Shown here: one piece after another, positions 1 through 8,872 of the stretch
Numbering within the stretch: the first letter of the stretch is position 1
Layout: each line of letters begins with the position of its first letter
From: Desulfobacterales bacterium
GTDB taxonomy: Bacteria > Desulfobacterota > Syntrophobacteria > B119-G9
Assembly: GCA_026983715.1 (NCBI GenBank)
Contig: JALSTM010000227.1
Location: 1 to 36,758 of the forward strand
Direction of reading: 5' to 3'
DNA length: 36,758 bases
The notes under the pieces: model-generated
Told to the model about the DNA's origin: nothing
The model's input: only the letters and a program-made list of their open reading frames with translations
Database searches by the model: none
Translations under genes and position numbers: made by a program

Positions 1-94
1 GCTTTCACTTTTGAAATCCGTTTCACCTAAGAGTTTTCTAAGGAGCACTCTCGGTATACCTCATGCACAACTGTTTATCGTAAGATATTATTTT

Positions 95-124
95 GCCCGG
101 ATCAATATGTCCGGGCTTCTTGTC
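95..124 (+). terminator. candidate intrinsic terminator
   Basis: GCCCGGA-tcaatatg-TCCGGGC 7-bp perfect stem followed by TTCTTGTC; lies downstream of anything entering from the left edge on + strand. Confidence 0.45.
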
Positions 125-169
125 AATTAATGCCCTTCAACGGGGCGGGATCTTTGAAAAGAACCGTGT

Positions 170-775
170 TTACTGTGTGAACCTGGGTGTAATATCTCTT
201 ATGGGCTCTATGCCCTTTTCCTTTAGCAGCTTTCTGTCTCTCTTGCTATGGGTTCTTAACCAACGCTCATAAATTCTCAGAAGGTCAGACGATCCGCTCA
301 GGTGGGTTTTTTCACCAATTTCGGCAATTACGTCAATAAGGTCAAGAAACTTGTTTACAAGTTCCGCAAACACCTCAGGCACACCTATCCGCATCTTAAT
401 ATATTCGGAAACTTCCACCAGGTGAGAGTAAGAAGCCCTTCCGAGGGTTGCATAGTAATCAATGTCTACAAGTTTTCTTTTGAAACTTTCCGAAAAGAAT
501 CCGCACAGGAAAAGCGTGGTATCACCGATATATTTGAGTACCTTTGACCTTTCAGATGGGCTCAAGTGATAACTTTCCAGGTATAGCTCCCCGTACGTTT
601 TTTCCTCCTGTTCGTACGAAGGTTGAATAAGGCTTTCGGCCTTGGAGTACCTTGAAAGGAGATCCACAAGATAATACTCGGTTGCCTGTCCAAGTTTTAT
701 TTTTTGCTCGGCTAAAGCACGCTGGAGACTTTCGTAGAAAAATTCCATCAAGGTGTTCATCACTAGCTGGCTCAT
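170..775 (-). CDS. conserved-looking helical protein of unknown function
   Basis: 201-aa ORF, highly charged, predominantly helical composition, no recognised motif. Confidence 0.7.
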   Translation of the reverse strand: MSQLVMNTLMEFFYESLQRALAEQKIKLGQATEYYLVDLLSRYSKAESLIQPSYEQEEKTYGELYLESYHLSPSERSKVLKYIGDTTLFLCGFFSESFKRKLVDIDYYATLGRASYSHLVEVSEYIKMRIGVPEVFAELVNKFLDLIDVIAEIGEKTHLSGSSDLLRIYERWLRTHSKRDRKLLKEKGIEPIRDITPRFTQ

Positions 776-912
776 ATCTTACTCCTTCAACCTATTGTCT
801 GCTCTATTTTTCTACGAGAGCAAAATACATTCCAGCTTTGCGTTAGCTTCATCTATATTTTATCAAAATATAAGTTACTTTTTTACCCTCCCGCTGCTCC
901 TAGATTCATTTT

Positions 913-1109
913 GGGAAACTCTGATTAATTACTTAGTTTGGCAATGGCCTCTTGCACGTCATGCCAGACTTGATCCGGTATCCGGATAGAGAATCCTGGA
1001 TACCGGCTCTACGCTTCGCTCCGGCCAGAATGACGGTTTGTGTGTTGTGCTTGTCATACTTCTTTAATTGATTGAGAGTCCTACAAATCGGAATTAATCA
1101 GAGTTTCCC
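913..1109. mobile_element. MITE-like element with 18-bp perfect terminal inverted repeats
   Basis: gggaaactctgattaatt (913-930) and its exact reverse complement aattaatcagagtttccc (1092-1109); no coding capacity; internal REP-like sequence. Confidence 0.6.
954..1036. repeat. REP-like palindromic repeat nested in the TIR element
   Basis: gtcatgccagacttgatccggtatccgg...cctggataccgg...cttcgctccggccagaatgac; related sequence recurs at 1352-1390. Confidence 0.55.
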
Positions 1110-1179
1110 TACGTTCATATGGGATTTCCCGGTACTGTGTATGAATCATTTTTTTAGCCGGTTAAACATCGATAAGTTA

Positions 1180-1199
1180 AAAACCGATGAATCGGTTTT
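1180..1199. repeat. palindrome
   Basis: aaaaccgat-ga-atcggtttt, perfect 9-bp arms. Confidence 0.6.
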
Positions 1200-1218
1200 A
1201 GCGTAAATTTGCTTCCCA

Positions 1219-1242
1219 AACCCACGGTTGAAACCGTGGGTT
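1219..1242. repeat. palindrome
   Basis: aacccacggtt-ga-aaccgtgggtt, perfect 11-bp arms. Confidence 0.65.
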
Positions 1243-1351
1243 AAAGAAACCTCTGGTAATTACTCAAGTAGCCAAGTACCGTTTGAATGTCTTGCCTGTC
1301 CCTTGATCTAATCAGGGGAGCTTTAATCCGGAAGCTGTCATAAGTGGTGAT

Positions 1352-1390
1352 AGATTCCGGATGTATACTTCGCTCCGGCGGGAATGACGA
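1352..1390. repeat. diverged REP-like fragment
   Basis: gattccggatgtatacttcgctccggcgggaatgacg resembles 991-1036 (cctggataccggctctacgcttcgctccggccagaatgacg). Confidence 0.45.
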
Positions 1391-1525
1391 ATCTTTGTAT
1401 TCTCTTGCCATATTCGTTCAACTAATTCATGAATCTAGCGATCAGACCTTATCAAAGTTTCTTAAATGCTTCCCGGCCAATGGGGAATATCTCATGGTCG
1501 TGGATTAGGGCTAACTGGATGAATC

Positions 1526-2803
1526 CTAAAGTACAAAGGGATTTTCAAAGATTCCCGCATCCCCGAGTTCCATCTCTATTTCAAGCAATCGGTTATACTT
1601 GGCGATTCGCTCACTTCTGCAAAGCGACCCTGTTTTTATCTGCCCGCCGCACATGGCAACGGCAAAATCTGCCATGAAGGTGTCTTCGGTTTCTCCGCTT
1701 CTGTGGGAAATCACGTATCCCCAACCGGCTTTTCTGCAAAGATTTATCGCTTCAATGGTTTCAGTTAACGTTCCAATTTGGTTAAGTTTAATTAATACGG
1801 CGTTGGTTGACTTTTCTTCTATACCTCTTTTTATAAACTTTGTATTCGTAACGTATATGTCGTCACCAACAATCTGTATTTTGTCTCCAAGCACCTGGGT
1901 ATGTTCTCGAAATCCTTCCCAGTCGTTCTCCGCAAGGCCGTCCTCTATTGATACTATCGGGTATTTGTCAACCCATTCGGCGTATAATTTTGTCATCTCC
2001 GAGCTTGTTTTTGTTCCCGCCCCCGACTTGGAGAGGTTGTATACGCCGTTCTCGTAAAAAGAACTGGCAGCGGGATCGAGGGTTATCGCGATGTCTTTTC
2101 CTGGTATGTACCCGGCCTTGTCGATGGCTTCGAGTATGGTTTCGCAGGCCTCCTCGTTACTTTTGAGATCGGGGGCAAAACCACCCTCATCTCCGACGTT
2201 TGTGGAATAACCTTTTTTCTTAAGGATAGATTTTAGGGTGTGGAAGGTTTCAGCGCCATAGCGAAGAGCCTCTGCAAAGTTGGGAGCCCCTATTGGCATA
2301 ATCATAAATTCCTGAAAATCCACACTATTGTCTGCGTGTTTTCCGCCATTTATGATATTCATCATGGGAACCGGAAGCCGTAGCGCTCCTGTTCCTCCCA
2401 GGTACTCATAGAGGGGAAGCCCTGCGGCTTTGGCCCCTGCCTTTGCGACTGCCAGGGATATTCCCAAAATCGCATTGGCCCCAAACCTGCTTTTGTTGGG
2501 AGTGCCATCCATTTCTATCATGATTCGGTCGATTTTACCCTGCTCGAAAGGGTCCATACCAACAACCTGTGGGCCTATTTGCTCGTTTACGTTTGCGACC
2601 GCTCGCAAAACTCCCTTTCCCCCGTAACGTTTTCTGTCAGGATCTCTTAGTTCTATTGCTTCGTTTTCACCGGTGGACGCTCCCGAAGGAATCGAAGCAG
2701 ATGTTTTGATCCCGTTTTCAAGCTCAACAAATACTCGTACCGTGGGGTTTCCTCGAGAATCCAAAATTTCCATGGCCTTGACCAACTTGATATTTCTACC
2801 CAT
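1526..2803 (-). CDS. eno: enolase (phosphopyruvate hydratase)
   Basis: full-length 425 aa; [56 protein letters not shown] motifs. Confidence 0.98.
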   Translation of the reverse strand: MGRNIKLVKAMEILDSRGNPTVRVFVELENGIKTSASIPSGASTGENEAIELRDPDRKRYGGKGVLRAVANVNEQIGPQVVGMDPFEQGKIDRIMIEMDGTPNKSRFGANAILGISLAVAKAGAKAAGLPLYEYLGGTGALRLPVPMMNIINGGKHADNSVDFQEFMIMPIGAPNFAEALRYGAETFHTLKSILKKKGYSTNVGDEGGFAPDLKSNEEACETILEAIDKAGYIPGKDIAITLDPAASSFYENGVYNLSKSGAGTKTSSEMTKLYAEWVDKYPIVSIEDGLAENDWEGFREHTQVLGDKIQIVGDDIYVTNTKFIKRGIEEKSTNAVLIKLNQIGTLTETIEAINLCRKAGWGYVISHRSGETEDTFMADFAVAMCGGQIKTGSLCRSERIAKYNRLLEIEMELGDAGIFENPFVL

Positions 2804-3400
2804 CTTTGTCCTCCTTCCCGCATTTTGCGGATATCAGTTAAAATGAGAAACAGGGTTAAAAAGATCTGAAATCAACATAATAACTCACCTTACAAAAAAT
2901 ACTTCTAAAACCAGAACATGGCAAGCCCTGATTGCGATAAACCAGAACACATCAGTATTTCATTTTGAAGCATTGGTGAATGTATATAGCCTCTGCGAGT
3001 CATATATATAAATATATGCTTGTATATACAATAGATTAGAATGCTATGGAAAAAACAACTTGCATGTTTCCCTTTTACACTGTATAAAATAGACCGGTTC
3101 TTTGAGTCTTGAGTTTCATAATGCTCAGTTTCTCATTTCTCTAAGGCTGTCTCTACATCGTCTGCTTGTGGGAACGCAACTGGATCTGCCGCAGAACCTC
3201 GACTCCTTCTGGTCAAAAACACGCGCAAGACATTTCCAAAAAAATAACTTCGTTTCATCTTTAAAAAGGGAAGGTAAATGATAGTAAGCATTACACATGT
3301 TTTCTTGGGTAGTCATCCTCCGTAACGATGTGTCTGCGGCTTACTATTATATTATTATGAACTTTTAAATCATTAATATTTTGTGTGGAGGAGGAGCAGC

Positions 3401-3985
3401 ATGGCAGAAGCAAAATTAGGAAACCCTGCAGTGGTAGGACTGGGTGGATTCGGTATGACCACCCTTCTTTTACAGTTTCATAATCTTGGCTGGATCGGCA
3501 TAGGGCCGGTTTTGTGGTTGGGATTAGTTTTTGGTGGTACTGCCCAGTTAATTGCGGGTCTGCTGGAGTTCAGGACTGGAAACAACTTCGGTTTCTGTGC
3601 ATTTAGTGGTTACGGTGCGTTCTGGATCGCGCTTTGTTTTTATGTGATTTTCGGGACTAATGCAGAGCTTGTCAAGGCTTACCCAGTACTAAAACTAACC
3701 GGTCATGATCTGGGCTTCTTCCTGCTCGGGTGGACGTTCTTTACATTTATCTTGTTCATTGCATCCCTGAAACATCATAGTTGCCTCGTGTGGATTTTCT
3801 TAACACTTCTTCTTGGCTTCATCGGACTGGATATAAAAGAATTGGCCGGAAACAAGGCTATTGGAACCCTGGCTGCTTATGACCTGATCGTGTGCGCCCT
3901 CTTGGCATGGTACCTCATGGCTCACGTAGTCTTTGCGGAGGTTAACATTAATCTGCCGGTTGGAAAGCCATGGATAAAGGACTAG
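3401..3985 (+). CDS. acetate uptake transporter, GPR1/FUN34/YaaH (SatP) family
   Basis: Polytopic protein; LGNPAVVGLGGFGMTTLLLQFHN...GGTAQLIAGLLEFRTGNNFG...SGYGAFWIAL family signature; ATG at 3401 preceded by ggaggagg RBS. Confidence 0.9.
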   Translation: MAEAKLGNPAVVGLGGFGMTTLLLQFHNLGWIGIGPVLWLGLVFGGTAQLIAGLLEFRTGNNFGFCAFSGYGAFWIALCFYVIFGTNAELVKAYPVLKLTGHDLGFFLLGWTFFTFILFIASLKHHSCLVWIFLTLLLGFIGLDIKELAGNKAIGTLAAYDLIVCALLAWYLMAHVVFAEVNINLPVGKPWIKD

Positions 3986-4028
3986 ATTCCTAGAATTACT
4001 AACGTTATATCTTTATCTAAATTATCCT

Positions 4029-4058
4029 CCCCCCTTTGCCATGCGAGGGAAAGGGGGG
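4029..4058. terminator. intrinsic terminator between convergent genes
   Basis: CCCCCCTTT-gccatgcgaggg-AAAGGGGGG stem followed by attttatgttt. Confidence 0.7.
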
Positions 4059-4061
4059 ATT

Positions 4062-5075
4062 TTATGTTTGCTTCGTTGTGGAAACAATCTCCTTAGAATG
4101 ATGTTCCAGAAACAACCTCGCCTTCTCCAGTGATTCTTCGACGGAAGAAGCATTTTGGACAGATCTCCACAGCGTGTGTCCGAACTTGAAGTTTTGCGCA
4201 AAATAGGCGGTAAATTCCTTTAATCTTCCAAGCTGGCGTTCTTCGGGTAAGTATTTTTTAATCAGTTTGACATATCTTTCATATATGTCTCGATATGAAA
4301 CTGTCTCTTTATGCGGGAATATTTCGGGCCAGATTTCAGATGCGATTTCACGGAATATCCAGGGCTTCGTGACGGCTGCTCGACCTATCATTACTGCCTC
4401 GCACCCGGTTTCCTTGAACATCATCCTGGCAGATTGACTATCTGTAACATCACCGTTTCCGATCACTGGGACAGAAACCATTTGCTTGACTTTTTCTATA
4501 AAATCCCACTTTGCTGGTCTTTTGAAACGATCTGCCTTGAGCCGCCCGTGAACGGTAATGGCATCCACACCCCGATCTTCAAGCATTCTACAAAGTTTTC
4601 CGAGATAATCCCAATCCGCCCTGTCACCGAGCCTGAGCTTTACTGTCAATGGCAATTCCGTAAGAGATCTCAACTCGCGGATCGTTTTTGAACATCTTTC
4701 GAAATCAAGCATAAGCGCCAGTCCTCCCCCTTTTTTCATGATTGGTGGCGCGGTGCAGCCTAGGTTTACATCAATTCCCTGGCAGTTACACTTGACAAGC
4801 TTTTCCAGGGCCGGAGCCACTTGCGATGGTTCGTATACCAGAAGCTGGTAAAAAAGCGGCGTGTGCTTGAGATGATTCTGCAAGTAAAAAGATCGTCCTG
4901 GAGATTCGTTGGCCACGGCCGCGGCGCTCAACATCTCGGTGTAAAACAGGCCACATCCACCAATTTCCTCAACGAGAACCCTGAACGGGTTGTGAGTTAT
5001 CCCGGCCATGGGGGCCATAACCAGTGGAGGTACAATTGTCGTGGTTCTGATTTCCAGTGAATTAGGTACTGGCAT
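4062..5075 (-). CDS. dus: tRNA-dihydrouridine synthase
   Basis: LVMAPMAGITHNPFR, GIDVNLGC, TVKLRLG, AITVHGRLKADRF, VIGNGDV, VMIGRAA motifs. Confidence 0.93.
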   Translation of the reverse strand: MPVPNSLEIRTTTIVPPLVMAPMAGITHNPFRVLVEEIGGCGLFYTEMLSAAAVANESPGRSFYLQNHLKHTPLFYQLLVYEPSQVAPALEKLVKCNCQGIDVNLGCTAPPIMKKGGGLALMLDFERCSKTIRELRSLTELPLTVKLRLGDRADWDYLGKLCRMLEDRGVDAITVHGRLKADRFKRPAKWDFIEKVKQMVSVPVIGNGDVTDSQSARMMFKETGCEAVMIGRAAVTKPWIFREIASEIWPEIFPHKETVSYRDIYERYVKLIKKYLPEERQLGRLKEFTAYFAQNFKFGHTLWRSVQNASSVEESLEKARLFLEHHSKEIVSTTKQT

Positions 5076-6879
5076 TAGAAAACTTCTTTAACTGCTTCAG
5101 GTAGTAGGATCTGTTTTCGGGTTTCAAAGCTATCGCCCTTTTGGTTATCTCAATTGCCTTCCTAGCATTTCCATTAACAAAGTAAGCTTCAGCAAGGGTG
5201 TCTAGGGTATATGGAGCTTCCTTTAATAATACCGCCTTCCTTGCCAGTTCAAGGCCCAGTTTTGGACGAAAGAACCTCCTATCTTTTGAAGTAACGTAAA
5301 GCCACGCTAGGTTGTTCAATGCGTCAGGATTTGCGGGATCAAGTTCTACGGCCTTTTTTAAAAATTCGTAAGCAAGGTCGATCTTTCCCTGTTGAAGCAT
5401 AAGAGAGCCCACTGCCAGGCTAAATTGTGCCTCGTTCAGGGCTGTTTTGGCCCTTTCGCTTTGTAACCAGTGGAGTTCAACCCGTGCTCTTAGTTGTTTT
5501 TCAAGTGAGCTTCCCTTGAACTCAATACCACCCCAGCAAAGTATTGAAAACGTGAGGAAGAATAGAATGAAAGATAGATATAACTTCTTGTCATGTCTCT
5601 CGATGTAGGAAGGATCCGCCTCGCTTTTAACCAGGTATTCAACCCGTTCTTTTATGCTAAAATGGTGCCAACTCGGAATATCTCTGGTATTTCCTGATAG
5701 AATGCCTATTTTTTCAAGGGCACTCACCAGCGGTTCTGCTTTTCCAAGGGCTTTTAACGCGTACAAATCGGCCTGGCGTTCGCAATTCCTCATGAAATAG
5801 CCAAAAATGTACCGGAAGTAAAAAATCAACAACACGATTAAGGGAAGCGAGGTTACAAGTGCGATTACGTCGGGGTTCCTAGATGCTTCCATGATAAGTT
5901 CGGCAAGGGGTCTAATCTGGAGAAATAAAAGAAATACAGCGTCCCAGAGGGTGTACATCAATACTGCATATGCTATCAGCAGGAAGAGGTAGAGAGGCAA
6001 ATGATAACGTCTCACGTGACCCATTTCATGTGCAACCACCCCCCGGATTTCTTCAGGCGTGAGTACGTTCAAAAGGGCTTCTGTAATGAGTAAGTATCGC
6101 CACCTGGGCAAGAATCCGATGACACCCGCGGTGAGAACCCTACCGAAAAAGATCGGCCAGAGACAAATCTCCTTGAACTGGAAATTATGCCTGCGACAAA
6201 AATTGACAATATTTTCCCTGTAAAAGCCTGGTGGAAGAGGGCGGCATTTCCAGAAACGGATTATCAATACCGGTCCGAAACAGGCGAAAACCACCAGGAG
6301 TGTAAGGATCAAGACAAGGTTCCCCATATCAGTGGAAAGAAAGGGGATCTGGACGGCCTTAAGGATCAATTGAACGAGGTCTACTGCAAAGGAAATGATA
6401 AACCAAGGTGCAAGAATTCCAAGGTTAAAATTGATATTAGCTTTTATAAAGGCAGTTCGACCCAGTACGGTATCGCCCGGAAATTGCTGGTATTTGTAGC
6501 CAAAAAACCAAATAATAACCTGATGTAACCACAGGAGCAGAAGAGCCATAACGCCTGAAAAAGTTATTAGGTCTTCTGCAAATGGTATCAGGTCAATGTA
6601 ATACTTTATTCCAATCACATAAATGTGAATTCCCATGAACCCAAGAGCGAGAGTGGTAAGGCGAAACTCCACACCCTGGTATTCCCTCACGGAGGCAATG
6701 CCTAGCTTGATCCTTTTCCCGAGTACTGAAAAAGAATAGGCTGCAACAAGCGTAAAACCGAGTAGAAGCGTCATGCATAGGATCAGCGTCACAAACCCCG
6801 AATAAGGTGGGCTTTTCTCGGGGTGTTGGAGAGAGTAAAGTGTTAAAGCTACCAGAAAGTAGATAAACTGGGAATACAT
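5062..6879 (-). CDS. M48-family zinc metallopeptidase with C-terminal TPR region
   Basis: multiple TM segments, HEMGH (HExxH) motif, FMRNCERQADLYAL, then TPR-like IDLAYEFLKKAVELDPANPDALNNLAWLY. Confidence 0.9.
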   Translation of the reverse strand: MYSQFIYFLVALTLYSLQHPEKSPPYSGFVTLILCMTLLLGFTLVAAYSFSVLGKRIKLGIASVREYQGVEFRLTTLALGFMGIHIYVIGIKYYIDLIPFAEDLITFSGVMALLLLWLHQVIIWFFGYKYQQFPGDTVLGRTAFIKANINFNLGILAPWFIISFAVDLVQLILKAVQIPFLSTDMGNLVLILTLLVVFACFGPVLIIRFWKCRPLPPGFYRENIVNFCRRHNFQFKEICLWPIFFGRVLTAGVIGFLPRWRYLLITEALLNVLTPEEIRGVVAHEMGHVRRYHLPLYLFLLIAYAVLMYTLWDAVFLLFLQIRPLAELIMEASRNPDVIALVTSLPLIVLLIFYFRYIFGYFMRNCERQADLYALKALGKAEPLVSALEKIGILSGNTRDIPSWHHFSIKERVEYLVKSEADPSYIERHDKKLYLSFILFFLTFSILCWGGIEFKGSSLEKQLRARVELHWLQSERAKTALNEAQFSLAVGSLMLQQGKIDLAYEFLKKAVELDPANPDALNNLAWLYVTSKDRRFFRPKLGLELARKAVLLKEAPYTLDTLAEAYFVNGNARKAIEITKRAIALKPENRSYYLKQLKKFSNAST

Positions 6880-6893
6880 AGACTTTCACTGTA

Positions 6894-7841
6894 TTAAAGA
6901 GGATGAATTTTATCAGGCTCTGGGTGATTTCTTACAAAATGTAGTGCCTGAGTTTCAAAGTGGTTGTTAGGATAAGAACGGGGTGGGTCCTGGAAAATAC
7001 CCCAGTAATTGAGGACATACCTTATAAAAATTGGTGCATGGGCCTCTATTTCTCTTGCTATTTCCTGGAGAAAGCGTCCGACGTACCATCTTTCTTTCAC
7101 CTGATCCGGAAAACATGTTAAGTCTTCTGTGCCCAGTGACGAGTCGATAACTAGCCGCCAGCTTGAGGGAAAAAGGTTAGCGGTGATAGAAACAAGTCCG
7201 CTTTTGCTTGGATTCTCCAGGAAGAAACTTTCCTTTCCATCATAAATTCTAAACTCCATTTGATCTCTCATAATCCACGAATAGCTCAGACTTCTCTTAA
7301 GATCAGAAGAATTTATCAGTCCACGAATGTTTGGAACGTCAGCAAGTTTTCTGAGAACACTGGGAATAATATTTTTCCTTTTAAAAAAATGTTTTGGGTG
7401 AAAAATTCCTTCTGGATCATTTATTATTACCAGGGACACATCCGTGCCAGAAAGTAATTCCCTGTAGTAGTCCGGAAGCCCCCTATTGCTGTGATAAGCG
7501 AGGGGCAAGTCGGCAAGATAGATAGGTCTTTCTTCACTTAACCCTTTTATCTTTCTATTAAGGCACAAGAAATTTTCCCTGGTTTCATCTTCGTTGTGAC
7601 CGGTCATTACGATGAATAAGGCTAACTCCGGGGGGATAATTTCTAGGCATCTTTCCAGAAACAGGCACTGGTACTTTAAAATTTCCATGGTTGGAGCCCA
7701 GTATAGAGGATCAATGAGAATTCCGCTAACCTTGCCGGATACCATGTTTATGAGGCGGAGGAAATCTCCGGCAACCGGTTCCTCTCCGGCTGGTAAAGCC
7801 AAGTTTACAATTAGTCCTCTCGGGGGGCTGAAATTTTTCAT
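6894..7841 (-). CDS. divergent DHDPS/N-acetylneuraminate lyase superfamily (DapA-like) protein, putatively catalytically inactive
   Basis: VSGILIDPLYW..., LVIINDPEGIF (cf. LYNxP), NIRGLINSSDL (cf. GiKdSs), FRIYDGKESFFLE, GLVSITANLFP align by eye with DHDPS/NAL barrel motifs; start overlaps kdsD stop. Confidence 0.65.
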   Translation of the reverse strand: MKNFSPPRGLIVNLALPAGEEPVAGDFLRLINMVSGKVSGILIDPLYWAPTMEILKYQCLFLERCLEIIPPELALFIVMTGHNEDETRENFLCLNRKIKGLSEERPIYLADLPLAYHSNRGLPDYYRELLSGTDVSLVIINDPEGIFHPKHFFKRKNIIPSVLRKLADVPNIRGLINSSDLKRSLSYSWIMRDQMEFRIYDGKESFFLENPSKSGLVSITANLFPSSWRLVIDSSLGTEDLTCFPDQVKERWYVGRFLQEIAREIEAHAPIFIRYVLNYWGIFQDPPRSYPNNHFETQALHFVRNHPEPDKIHPL

Positions 7842-8872
7842 TGCGAAAATCTTATCTTTCCCTGACCAAGCAGGTCATGTAAATGAAGTACTCCTAAAAG
7901 CTCTTCTTCATCGTCTACTATGGGTAAAACGGTTATAAGGTGCCTTTCCATCATTTCCAGAGCTTCTGCCACGGACCGTCCTGCTTTTATTCTTTTCGGG
8001 TTTTTCGTCATAATTTGATCCACTAGGATGCCATTGAGGTCATTGTGACTCAAGAGCACCCTCCTCAAGTCTCCGTCTGTAACTATTCCTTTGAGGTCTT
8101 TGCTTTCATCAACCACAAGGGTGGCACCCAGTTGCTTCCTGTCCATTTCCTTTATGGCATCCAGTAGCAGCGTCCCCGTTTTGACCAGGGGCACCTGGTC
8201 ACCGGTGCGCATCACTCGATTAAGAGATACCTTTAGCCGCTCTCCCAGGTGTCCCCCCGGGTGAAATCTCTGGAAATCGCAAATTTTAAAGTCTCTCATC
8301 TTAACCAGTACAACCGCAAGTGCGTCCCCAAGTGCTAGCATCGCGGTCGTACTAGCGGTTGGGGCAAGACCCAGTGGGCAGGCTTCCCGTTCTACTCCCG
8401 AATAAATAACAAGATCTGCCTGTCTTGCCAAAGTAGATTCGAGGTTCCCGGTGAGAGCGATTATCTTGACTCCTAACTCTTTTAAGGTTGGCAAAATAGC
8501 ATTCAACTCTTCGGTCTCCCCGCTGTTGGAAAGAGCGAGTACAAGGTCCGTGGGCAAAACCATTCCCAGATCACCGTGTTGAGCTTCCACCGGGTGGAGG
8601 AAAAGCGCAGGGGTACCTGTACTGCAAAAAGTTGCCACGATTTTACGCCCCACGATTCCTGATTTACCTATACCGGTTATGATTATTCTTCCCTTATTCT
8701 CAAGGATCCATCTCGCTGCCTGGTAGAAATTTTGGTCAATACTTCCCACGAGCCCCTGGATTCCGGCAGCTTCTATTTCAAGTACCTTCCTGGCTTCGGA
8801 AATAATTTCGTTCATTCGTAAATTTCTGTTCACCCCTATAGTCTTGTTGACCTGATCTCGTGCAATTTTCAT
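7838..8872 (-). CDS. kdsD: KpsF/GutQ family D-arabinose-5-phosphate isomerase
   Basis: SIS domain (TGIGKSGIVGRKI, STGTPALFLHPVEAQHGDLG, SNSGETEE) plus two CBS domains. Confidence 0.95.
   Translation of the reverse strand: MKIARDQVNKTIGVNRNLRMNEIISEARKVLEIEAAGIQGLVGSIDQNFYQAARWILENKGRIIITGIGKSGIVGRKIVATFCSTGTPALFLHPVEAQHGDLGMVLPTDLVLALSNSGETEELNAILPTLKELGVKIIALTGNLESTLARQADLVIYSGVEREACPLGLAPTASTTAMLALGDALAVVLVKMRDFKICDFQRFHPGGHLGERLKVSLNRVMRTGDQVPLVKTGTLLLDAIKEMDRKQLGATLVVDESKDLKGIVTDGDLRRVLLSHNDLNGILVDQIMTKNPKRIKAGRSVAEALEMMERHLITVLPIVDDEEELLGVLHLHDLLGQGKIRFSQ

Noticed and set aside
1-94. C-terminus of an upstream + strand gene (e.g. frame 1 ...AFTFEIRFT*)
   Set aside because: Too short to support; two alternative frames are open and no family can be recognised
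1599-2057. 152-aa + strand ORF
   Set aside because: Antisense to eno
3125-3316. 63-aa minus-strand ORF
   Set aside because: No RBS or recognisable similarity; AT-rich intergenic region
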